From: an uncultured Pseudomonadota bacterium
GTDB lineage: Bacteria > Pseudomonadota > Gammaproteobacteria > Burkholderiales > Burkholderiaceae_C
Reading direction: 5' to 3'
NCBI GenBank assembly: GCA_900320815.1
Contig: ONTY01000144.1
Coordinates: forward strand, 1-5,006
Length of the DNA stretch: 5,006 bases
The notes below the pieces were generated by a model that saw only the letters and a list, made by a program, of their open reading frames with translations, had not been told where the DNA came from and made no database searches. Position 1 is the stretch's first letter, and every line of letters begins with the position of its first letter. This document shows positions 1-5,006 of this stretch, piece after piece. The translations under genes and the position numbers were made by a program.

Positions 1-404
1 GTAATGCCATCACCATCGTGCGTGGCAATGGCAGCCGCAAGCTGGCGGTGTTTGAAGACCCGAACTGCCCCTATTGCAAACAGTTGGAACAAAACCTGGC
101 CGCAATTGAAAATGTGACGGTGCACGTGTTCGTGACGCAGGTGCTGTCAAGCACGAAGCAGGGCAATTTTGCGCAGCGCCTCTGGTGCTCCGCCAACAAG
201 GCAAAAACCTGGACGGACTGGATGCTAAGCGGCACCGCCCCCGGCAACAATACCAGTTGCAACACTGCGGCGCTGGCCGAAAACAGAACCGTTTTCGACG
301 GGCATGGCTTCACTGGTGTGCCGGCGCTAATTTTTGCTGACGGCTCGATTGTGAAAGGCGCTATAAATGCCGCTGCAATCGAAGAGTACTTGGCGCGCCA
401 GTGA
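1..404 (+). CDS. dsbC: Thiol:disulfide interchange protein, DsbC type (3' part; 5' end outside window)
   Basis: Periplasmic disulfide isomerase, which reshuffles wrong disulfides and is normally kept reduced by DsbD. The frame is open from base 3 and gives 133 residues to a TGA stop. The visible part is the thioredoxin-like catalytic domain: a beta strand (LAVFEDPN) leads into the CPYC active site (residues 22-25 of the fragment, bases 66-77). A second cysteine pair (residues 62 and 86) has about the spacing of the structural disulfide of DsbC. The cis-proline loop reads GVPALIF (Pro at about 107), followed by a final helix ending EEYLARQ. The signal peptide and N-terminal dimerisation domain lie off the left edge. 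The extra cysteine pair favours DsbC over DsbG, although the CPYC dipeptide is the one found in E. coli DsbG. Val before the cis-proline differs from the Thr of E. coli DsbC. The family is certain; the exact subfamily is less so. Confidence 0.88.
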   Translation, partial: NAITIVRGNGSRKLAVFEDPNCPYCKQLEQNLAAIENVTVHVFVTQVLSSTKQGNFAQRLWCSANKAKTWTDWMLSGTAPGNNTSCNTAALAENRTVFDGHGFTGVPALIFADGSIVKGAINAAAIEEYLARQ

Positions 405-432
405 TTTTTTGGAAAATACCTGACTCAAAAAC

Positions 433-460
433 AAAGCCCCTCTGCGGAGGGGCTTTTTTT
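433..460. terminator. Rho-independent terminator, probably bidirectional, between convergent genes
   Basis: A perfect 7-bp stem GCCCCTC (436-442) / GAGGGGC (447-453) encloses a TGCG loop. A/T pairs at 433-435 and 454-456 extend it, and a run of seven T follows (454-460). It begins 29 bases after the dsbC stop, so it should end that transcript. Read on the minus strand, the same stem is followed by TTTGTTTTTG, and the protease gene ends about 135 bases away in the opposite direction. It can therefore plausibly stop both transcripts. No other terminator is evident between the two genes. Confidence 0.9.
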
Positions 461-461
461 G

Positions 462-594
462 TGGTTGGGTGTTCATGCATGGCTGAACGCGATAAATTGC
501 GCCTCTTCATACCCATCATGTTTGTGTTTGTTCGCCGGCAGTTGTTGCGGGCAATGATGACTAACAATAGGGAGTATATGTTTTTGTAAAGCGA
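462..594. other. Convergent intergenic spacer, no gene supported
   Basis: This stretch lies between the terminator and the 3' end of the protease gene. It is more AT-rich than the flanking genes. A 36-codon open frame (479-589) is present, but it has no ribosome binding site and starts just after a strong terminator. I see nothing else here. Confidence 0.6.
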
Positions 595-1728
595 CTAGCG
601 CAGGCGCTGCGTGCGCTGTGCTTGTGGGCGCTGGATGGGGGTGATGTCAAAGGGCATGGCTTTTTTGCTGCGCCAGCCTTCAAAGCGCACGGCTTGCCCA
701 GGGGCAAGGGCGGCAGTGCGGCTCATCAGCTCGGCGGTGCTGCCAATGTCTTTGCCGGCAACGCTGGTAATCACGTCGCCGGGGCGCAGGCCGGCGCGGG
801 CGGCAGGACCGTTGGCAACGACGCCGGCAACAAGGGCGCCACGCTGCACGGGCACCTCAAAGGTGTCGCGCAGCTCAGGGGTGAGATCGACGGTTTCTAT
901 GCCAATCCAGCCACGCACGACGCGCCCGTGCTGCACGATGCTGCCAAGCACTTGTTGCGCGGTGCTCACGGGGATGGCAAAGCCGATGCCCATGCTGCCG
1001 CCGGAGCGCGAGTAGATGGCGGTGTTGATGCCGAGCAGCCGCCCATCGGCGTCCACGAGGGCGCCGCCGCTGTTGCCGGGGTTGATGGCAGCGTCGGTCT
1101 GGATGAAGTTTTCGTAGGTGTTCAGCCCAAGCTGGCTGCGCCCAAGGGCGCTGACGATGCCGCTGGTCACAGTCTGGCCGACGCCAAAGGGGTTACCGAT
1201 GGCCAGCACGCGGTCGCCCACTTGCAGCGCGTCTGAGTTGCCGAGGGGGATGGCGGGCAGGGCGTCGAGTTCAATTTTCAGCACGGCGAGGTCGCTTTCG
1301 GGGTCGGCACCGATGAGCCGCGCAGCGGCGCGCCGTGTGTCGGGCAGCACGACTTCAATGGTGTCGGCGTTTGCCACGACGTGGTTGTTGGTGAGCACGT
1401 AGCCCGAGGCTTCCATGATGACGCCGGAACCCAGGCCGGTGTGCGTTTCCGCCTGCTCGCCAAAGAAAAAGCGAAACCACGGGTCTGACGAGAGCGGGTG
1501 GCGCACGGTGGCGCTGGTGTTGATGCTGACCACAGCGGGCGCAGCGCGGCGTACGGCAGCACTGAAACTGCCAGGCGCATCGCCTTCGCGCGTGGGCAGC
1601 GGCGGCGCGACGGCAGCGGCTGGCAGGGCGGCAGGCGCAGCGCGCTGTGGCGCAAAAGTGTGAAAGACGAAATACGCCGCCAGCAACACGGTGACGGTTT
1701 GTGCAAATAAGAGCCACAGGCGTTTCAT
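595..1728 (-). CDS. Membrane-anchored HtrA-family serine protease, DegS-like (trypsin domain plus one PDZ)
   Basis: A 377-residue S1C-family (DegP/DegQ/DegS) protease expected to act in the periplasm on misfolded envelope proteins or as a regulatory protease. Residues 4-22 form one hydrophobic segment after the basic MKR start, without a convincing cleavage site, which suggests an N-terminal membrane anchor. An Ala/Pro-rich linker follows (about 27-50). The protease domain spans about 53-265 and carries the full triad: His116 in TNNHVV, Asp146 in ESDLAVLK, Ser220 in the GNSGG oxyanion motif. One PDZ domain follows (about 273-365), with the RGWIGIE and GLRPGDVI signatures and a basic Gln/Arg-rich tail. 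A single PDZ and an anchor match DegS architecture rather than the two-PDZ DegP/DegQ. No anti-sigma factor gene is in the window, so a sigma-E role cannot be assumed. No clear Shine-Dalgarno precedes the ATG, but the start fits the anchor well. The gene converges on dsbC and diverges from the Nif3 gene. Confidence 0.93.
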   Translation of the reverse strand: MKRLWLLFAQTVTVLLAAYFVFHTFAPQRAAPAALPAAAVAPPLPTREGDAPGSFSAAVRRAAPAVVSINTSATVRHPLSSDPWFRFFFGEQAETHTGLGSGVIMEASGYVLTNNHVVANADTIEVVLPDTRRAAARLIGADPESDLAVLKIELDALPAIPLGNSDALQVGDRVLAIGNPFGVGQTVTSGIVSALGRSQLGLNTYENFIQTDAAINPGNSGGALVDADGRLLGINTAIYSRSGGSMGIGFAIPVSTAQQVLGSIVQHGRVVRGWIGIETVDLTPELRDTFEVPVQRGALVAGVVANGPAARAGLRPGDVITSVAGKDIGSTAELMSRTAALAPGQAVRFEGWRSKKAMPFDITPIQRPQAQRTQRLR

Positions 1729-2186
1729 GGGCAGAACAGGGGAAATGTGAAAGGCGCTGGATTCTAGAAAGAGCAGTTTTTTCTTATCACTCCAGGAGTA
1801 TCATTTCGCTACCGGCGATATAAGCAGGCAATGAAATATATAGAGTGGTAGTATGAGGTTTTGGCAATAGTGCCTGTAATGGCTATGGCTGTGCGGCCAG
1901 TTCAGGGTTGCATCTACTGCACATGGAAAAGACACGTGGAGCAAAAAATCATCTCCTTGGCTGAATGAAGGCGAAGCTGAACATTGAGGCATGCTTTCAT
2001 GCCCGTGGTGATTGGGCACGCGGCCAAGGCGGTGGCGGCGCACAAGCCAGAATGCTTGCGAATGGAATGGTTCTGACCCGGGCGCTCCCGCTGCTGTATG
2101 TGAAAAATTCTGCAGGGGGCAGCGACAATGCTCGCATGACACAAGACTTCACGACGCAAACCATGACACTCGCCGCCGGCGCTGGC
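1729..2186. other. Divergent intergenic region (about 460 bp), regulatory content unresolved
   Basis: This region separates the protease gene (minus) from the Nif3 gene (plus) and should hold both promoters. I found no -35/-10 pair I would defend. Isolated -10-like hexamers exist (for example TATAAG at 1819-1824 and TGTAAT at 1875-1880), but neither has a good -35 partner. A perfect 6-bp hairpin is at 1988-2003 and a 4-bp GC hairpin at 2079-2090. Open frames cross it on both strands, including an in-frame extension of the Nif3 gene back to 1965. None has a recognisable protein pattern. Confidence 0.55.
1988..2003. repeat. Perfect inverted repeat (6-bp stem, 4-nt loop)
   Basis: GGCATG (1988-1993) and CATGCC (1998-2003) are exact reverse complements around a CTTT loop. 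It lies about 185 bases before the chosen Nif3 start. No T-run follows, so it is not a standard terminator. It could be an operator, a leader structure or chance. Confidence 0.45.
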
Positions 2187-2948
2187 ATGTGTTCACTTTC
2201 GCAACTTCTCGGCGCGTGCGACGCGTTGATGCAGCCACAAAGCTTTCACGACTACGCTCCCAACGGCCTGCAGGTGCAGGGCAAGCCCGATGTGCAGCGC
2301 CTGGTGTGCGGCGTCACCGCCAGCCGCGCGCTGATTGAGGCAGCGATTGCGGCGGGCGCCGATGCGCTGCTGGTGCACCACGGTCTGTTCTGGCGCGGGC
2401 AGAGCCAGTGCGTGACGGGCTGGATGCGCGAGCGGCTGCGCTTGCTGCTGACGCATGACATCAGCCTGTTGGCGTACCACCTGCCGCTGGATGCGCACCC
2501 CGAACTGGGCAACAACGCGCAGCTTGCCGTGCGCCTGGGGTTGGAGGTGCAGGGCAACTTTGGCGAGCACGACTTGGGTTTCATCGGGCAGCGTGCGGGT
2601 GGTGGCGCGTTTGCCAGTGCCGCTGCATTGCACACGATGCTCGAGCGCGAACTGCAGCACAGCGTGCTGTGCGTGGATGGCAGTGGCGGGGCGCCCTTGG
2701 AGCGCATCGCGTGGTGCAGCGGCGGCGCTCAGGGCTGGCTGCAGGCAGCGATTGACGCCGGGGCGCAGGCATTTATTACTGGCGAGGCATCAGAGCCGCA
2801 GCCGCATCTGGCGCGCGAGTGTGGCGTGGCGTTTTTCGCCTGCGGTCATCACGCCACGGAGCGTTACGGCGTGCAGGCGCTGGCACAACGTGTAGCGGGG
2901 CAGTTTGGTATCGCTTGTCAGTTCGTTGACATCAACAATCCGGCGTGA
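2187..2948 (+). CDS. Nif3/YbgI-family dinuclear metal-centre protein
   Basis: A 253-residue member of the Nif3-like family (E. coli YbgI, 247 residues). Known members are cytoplasmic toroidal hexamers with two metal ions per subunit; GTP cyclohydrolase I type 2 is an old family label, and the physiological reaction is not settled. Family marks are clear: DYAPNGLQVQG (residues 22-32), GVTAS (42-46), VHHG with metal-ligand His64 and His65, LPLDAHPELGNN (99-110) with Asp102, AWCSGGAQ (175-182), ITGE (197-200), and GHHATERYG (220-228) with the C-terminal His and Glu ligands. It ends in DINNPA, like YbgI. The ATG at 2187 gives the usual family length, but it has no Shine-Dalgarno. In-frame ATGs at 2163, 2136, 2067, 2052 and 1965 are possible; 2163 would add only eight residues. 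The gene diverges from the protease gene and lies 219 bases before petA. Confidence 0.9.
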   Translation: MCSLSQLLGACDALMQPQSFHDYAPNGLQVQGKPDVQRLVCGVTASRALIEAAIAAGADALLVHHGLFWRGQSQCVTGWMRERLRLLLTHDISLLAYHLPLDAHPELGNNAQLAVRLGLEVQGNFGEHDLGFIGQRAGGGAFASAAALHTMLERELQHSVLCVDGSGGAPLERIAWCSGGAQGWLQAAIDAGAQAFITGEASEPQPHLARECGVAFFACGHHATERYGVQALAQRVAGQFGIACQFVDINNPA

Positions 2949-3026
2949 GCAGGGGGCTGCGCGCTTTTTCACTCGGTGCACTATTTCTTCAAGGAATGCT
3001 GCGCTGCACATTTCAGAGTGCTGACT

Positions 3027-3069
3027 TGCATCAATTCTGCGTCTCCTATCAAGGCAAACTGCATCAATT
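3027..3069. repeat. 10-bp direct repeat, 33-bp spacing, upstream of petA
   Basis: TGCATCAATT occurs at 3027-3036 and again at 3060-3069, same strand. The start-to-start distance is 33 bases, close to three helical turns, so both copies would face the same side of the DNA. An exact 10-mer repeat is not expected often by chance in a 219-base gap. It could be a pair of regulator sites for the pet operon; the regulator is not known from this sequence. Confidence 0.4.
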
Positions 3070-3156
3070 TTTATGTGCTCCTTTTAGCGGACGATGCATA
3101 GGGTATGACTAAAATGAATTGTTGCTCCCACCCCACGAATGAGAGAAATCATTGCC

Positions 3157-3162
3157 AGAGGA
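3157..3162 (+). promoter_or_regulatory. Ribosome binding site for petA
   Basis: AGAGGA lies five bases before the ATG at 3168. It decides the start: the in-frame ATG at 3105 has no such site and would add 21 residues before the signal region. Confidence 0.8.
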
Positions 3163-3167
3163 TTGCT

Positions 3168-3794
3168 ATGAGTGACCCACAACCGAGTCAATTTACCCCT
3201 GCGCCGCTAGATAGCAGCAAACGCACATGGCTGATTGCCACCAGTTGCGCCGGCGTTGCCGGTACGGTGGCATTGGCTACGCCATTTGTCAGCAGTTTCT
3301 CACCATCTGAAAGAGCCAAGGCGGCGGGCGCTGCCGTCGAGGTTGATATTTCAGAGCTGAAACCAGGCGAGAAAATCATCGTTGAATGGCGCGGAAAGCC
3401 CGTCTGGATTATGAAGCGCACGCCTGAACAAATGGCATCGCTCAAAAAAACCGAGGCGGATGTAGCCGACCCGAAATCGTTGCACAAGGGTTATCCAACG
3501 CCTGAATGGGCACAAAACGAGGCGCGTGCGCGTCAAGAGCACCCGGAAATCCTGGTGGTTGTGGGTATTTGCACACACTTGGGTTGCTCTCCGGTGGACA
3601 AGTTGCAAACTGGCCCGCAACCTTCGCTGCCAGATAACTGGGAAGGCGGCTTTTTCTGCCCCTGCCACGGTTCCACATTTGACTTGGCGGGTCGTGTGTT
3701 TAAAAACAAACCGGCGCCGGACAACCTGGAAGTGCCGCCGTACGTCTACCTGTCTGAAAACAGGCTGCTGATTGGCGAAGAACAAAAAGCGTAA
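3168..3794 (+). CDS. petA: Ubiquinol-cytochrome c reductase, Rieske iron-sulfur subunit
   Basis: A 208-residue Rieske [2Fe-2S] protein of the bc1 complex. It takes one electron from ubiquinol at the Qo site of cytochrome b and passes it to cytochrome c1 on the periplasmic side. A short polar N-terminus (1-18) leads to the uncleaved signal anchor, with a Lys-Arg pair (18-19, SSKRTWLI) where a twin-arginine motif usually sits, then a hydrophobic helix (about 21-43) and a flexible Ala-rich hinge (49-56). The soluble domain has both cluster loops: CTHLGC (135-140) and CPCHGS (164-169). Cys135, His137, Cys164 and His167 ligate the cluster; Cys140 and Cys166 form the conserved disulfide. FDLAGRVFKNKPAP and the C-terminal strands complete the fold. 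Length is typical for proteobacteria. The stop is 12 bases before the petB ATG, so the two genes are surely co-transcribed. Confidence 0.96.
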   Translation: MSDPQPSQFTPAPLDSSKRTWLIATSCAGVAGTVALATPFVSSFSPSERAKAAGAAVEVDISELKPGEKIIVEWRGKPVWIMKRTPEQMASLKKTEADVADPKSLHKGYPTPEWAQNEARARQEHPEILVVVGICTHLGCSPVDKLQTGPQPSLPDNWEGGFFCPCHGSTFDLAGRVFKNKPAPDNLEVPPYVYLSENRLLIGEEQKA

Positions 3795-3805
3795 AGAGGC
3801 AGAGA
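3795..3805 (+). promoter_or_regulatory. Ribosome binding site for petB
   Basis: AGAGG (3795-3799) directly follows the petA stop and sits seven bases before the ATG at 3807; a second purine run, AGAGA, lies between. It supports translation of petB from the petA transcript. Confidence 0.7.
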
Positions 3806-3806
3806 A

Positions 3807-5006
3807 ATGGCCGAGTTCAAAGAAATTTCCCCCGATGCACCCTGGTACGAAAAAGGGTTCACGTGGTTTGACAACCGCTTTCCAACCGTCATGGCGGCGT
3901 ACCGCAAGCACATGTCGGAATACTATGCGCCGAAAAACTTCAACACTTGGTTTATTTTTGGCTCAATGGCTTTGTTGGTGCTGGTGATTCAAATTGTCAC
4001 TGGCATTTTCTTGGTCATGCATTACAAGCCAGACGCCAGTCCCATCGGCGGCGTGATTGGCGCACCTCCTGTGGCCTTTGCCTCGGTGGAATACATCATG
4101 CGCGACGTACCCGGTGGCTGGTTTATCCGCTACATGCACTCCACAGGGGCGTCTGCCTTCTTCATTGTGGTGTACCTGCACATGTTCCGTGGGCTGCTGT
4201 ATGGCAGCTATCGAAAACCACGCGAGTTGGTGTGGATTTTCGGCTGCGCTATTTTCCTGTGCTTGATGGCAGAAGCCTTTATGGGCTATTTGTTGCCGTG
4301 GGGACAAATGTCCTACTGGGGCGCGCAGGTCATCGTCAACCTGTTCTCCGCCATTCCCTTCATTGGACCGGACTTGTCGCTGCTTATTCGTGGAGACTAT
4401 GTGGTAGGTGATGCCACACTCAACCGCTTCTTTAGCTTCCACGTGATTGCCGTGCCGCTGGTTCTCATCGGCTTGGTGGTAGCGCACCTGCTGGCACTGC
4501 ATGACGTTGGCTCCAACAACCCGGATGGTATTGAAATCAAGGCTGGCCCCAAAGGCAATCGCTGGTCGCCCGATGCACCCGCTGATGGCATTCCGTTCCA
4601 TCCGTATTACTCAGTGCACGACGTATTCGGCTTCGGCGTTTTCTTGCTGATTTTCTTCGCTGTTGTCTTTTTCATGCCGGAAATGGGCGGTTATTTCCTG
4701 GAATACAACAACTTCATTCCGGCAGATCCGATGGTCACGCCTGCGCACATTGCACCCGTATGGTATTTCACGCCGTTCTATTCCATGTTGCGTGCTACCA
4801 CAGACGTGATGGTTAACGTACTGTGCGTTGTGGCGGTACTGGCTGTGGGCGCAGCCTTCTTTATGACGCGCTGCTCCATAAAATTTAAGGCAGCGATGGC
4901 AGTGTTTGCCATCATTCTCATCGTTCTGCTCAAAACCTTTGAAGCGAAGTTTTGGGGTGTGGTGGTGATGGGTGGCGCCGTCATTATCCTGTTCTTCCTG
5001 CCCTTC
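3807..5006 (+). CDS. petB: Ubiquinol-cytochrome c reductase, cytochrome b subunit (3' end outside window)
   Basis: Membrane core of the bc1 complex, carrying hemes bL and bH and the Qo and Qi quinone sites. 400 codons are open to the right edge with no stop. The N-terminus (YEKGFTWFDNRFP) is typical. Hydrophobic helices lie at about 47-71 (A), 112-133 (B), 142-163 (C), 209-231 (D), 272-290 (E), 333-352 (F), 360-376 (G) and 383-400 (H). The heme ligands are His111 and His125 in helix B, and His212 and His226 in helix D, each pair 14 residues apart. GYLLPWGQMSYWG (160-172) is the conserved Qo-side segment. The Qo motif reads PVWY (317-320) instead of the PEWY of mitochondria and alphaproteobacteria. 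The frame is one fused cytochrome b with both N-terminal and C-terminal domains, not split b6/subunit IV. petC is expected downstream but is not visible. Confidence 0.96.
   Translation, partial: MAEFKEISPDAPWYEKGFTWFDNRFPTVMAAYRKHMSEYYAPKNFNTWFIFGSMALLVLVIQIVTGIFLVMHYKPDASPIGGVIGAPPVAFASVEYIMRDVPGGWFIRYMHSTGASAFFIVVYLHMFRGLLYGSYRKPRELVWIFGCAIFLCLMAEAFMGYLLPWGQMSYWGAQVIVNLFSAIPFIGPDLSLLIRGDYVVGDATLNRFFSFHVIAVPLVLIGLVVAHLLALHDVGSNNPDGIEIKAGPKGNRWSPDAPADGIPFHPYYSVHDVFGFGVFLLIFFAVVFFMPEMGGYFLEYNNFIPADPMVTPAHIAPVWYFTPFYSMLRATTDVMVNVLCVVAVLAVGAAFFMTRCSIKFKAAMAVFAIILIVLLKTFEAKFWGVVVMGGAVIILFFLPF

Larger units (their letters stand above)
2949..3167. other. Upstream region of the pet operon
   Basis: A 219-base gap between the Nif3 gene and petA, long enough to hold an independent promoter for the bc1 operon. 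It contains the TGCATCAATT direct repeat and a TAAAAT hexamer (3110-3115) that resembles a -10 but lacks a good -35 at 16-18 bases. There is no strong terminator after the Nif3 stop: only a 4-bp GCAG/CTGC stem (2949-2960) followed by GCGC and five T. Confidence 0.5.

Noticed and set aside
479..589. 36-codon open frame with a hydrophobic middle (LRLFIPIMFVFV)
   Set aside because: No Shine-Dalgarno, located just after a strong terminator and antisense to the expected read-out of the protease gene.
622..1236. 204-codon plus-strand open frame
   Set aside because: It lies wholly antisense to the protease gene, whose catalytic motifs are intact. Its Gly/Ala/His-rich product is what GC-rich antisense DNA gives.
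1801..2142. 113-codon minus-strand frame in the divergent gap, overlapped by other minus-strand frames (1914-2159, 1997-2188)
   Set aside because: No ribosome binding site, odd composition rich in His, Cys and Ser, and no motif I recognise. Several frames open at once suggests low stop density, not coding.
2949..2969. Possible terminator after the Nif3 gene
   Set aside because: The stem is only 4 bp (GCAG/CTGC) and is separated from the five-T run by GCGC, too weak to call.
3110..3115. TAAAAT as a -10 element for petA
   Set aside because: No acceptable -35 hexamer at 16-18 bases upstream and no proper extended -10.
3105..3167. Upstream in-frame ATG for petA (21 extra residues)
   Set aside because: The ATG at 3168 has a well-placed AGAGGA site and gives a normal Rieske N-terminus; the extension looks unlike a signal region.
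3351..3911. 186-codon minus-strand open frame
   Set aside because: Antisense to petA and the start of petB; no recognisable protein features.
3963..4601. 212-codon minus-strand open frame
   Set aside because: Antisense to petB, where all heme ligands and helices are in place; the product is low-complexity with many His and Gln.
1..5006. Mobile element, CRISPR array, tRNA/rRNA or defence system
   Set aside because: No transposase or integrase motif, no regularly spaced repeats and no RNA-gene pattern seen; the genes are standard core genes.

Overview
This 5-kb window looks like ordinary chromosomal DNA from a Gram-negative betaproteobacterium, most likely order Burkholderiales and perhaps near Comamonadaceae. 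That placement is inferred from protein character and gene order: a DegS-like protease with one PDZ domain, divergent from a Nif3/YbgI-family gene and followed by the cytochrome bc1 operon, is an arrangement I associate with that order. No database search was run. Coding DNA is GC-rich, most strongly in the protease and Nif3 genes.

Layout: (1) 1-404, plus strand: the C-terminal thioredoxin-like domain of a periplasmic disulfide isomerase of the DsbC type, cut by the left edge. (2) 433-460: a strong hairpin terminator with T-runs on both sides, between two convergent genes. (3) 595-1728, minus strand: a complete membrane-anchored HtrA/DegS-type serine protease. (4) 1729-2186: a roughly 460-base divergent intergenic region with no gene I can support; it contains a perfect 6-bp hairpin. 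(5) 2187-2948, plus strand: a Nif3/YbgI-like dinuclear metal protein. (6) 2949-3167: the upstream region of the pet operon, with a 10-bp direct repeat spaced 33 bp apart. (7) 3168-3794 and 3807 to the right edge, plus strand: petA (Rieske iron-sulfur protein) and petB (cytochrome b), the start of a bc1 operon. petC (cytochrome c1) would be expected just beyond the window.

Functionally, much of the window concerns the cell envelope: disulfide repair and protease quality control in the periplasm, and quinol oxidation by bc1 in the inner membrane. The Nif3 protein is cytoplasmic and of uncertain function. I found no mobile element, CRISPR array, tRNA, rRNA, toxin-antitoxin pair or defence system, and no convincing new system. 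The points most worth a second look are the PVWY (not PEWY) Qo motif of cytochrome b, the Lys-Arg in place of Arg-Arg in the Rieske signal, the direct repeat upstream of petA, the Val before the cis-proline of the DsbC-like protein, and the uncertain Nif3 start with its structured upstream region.
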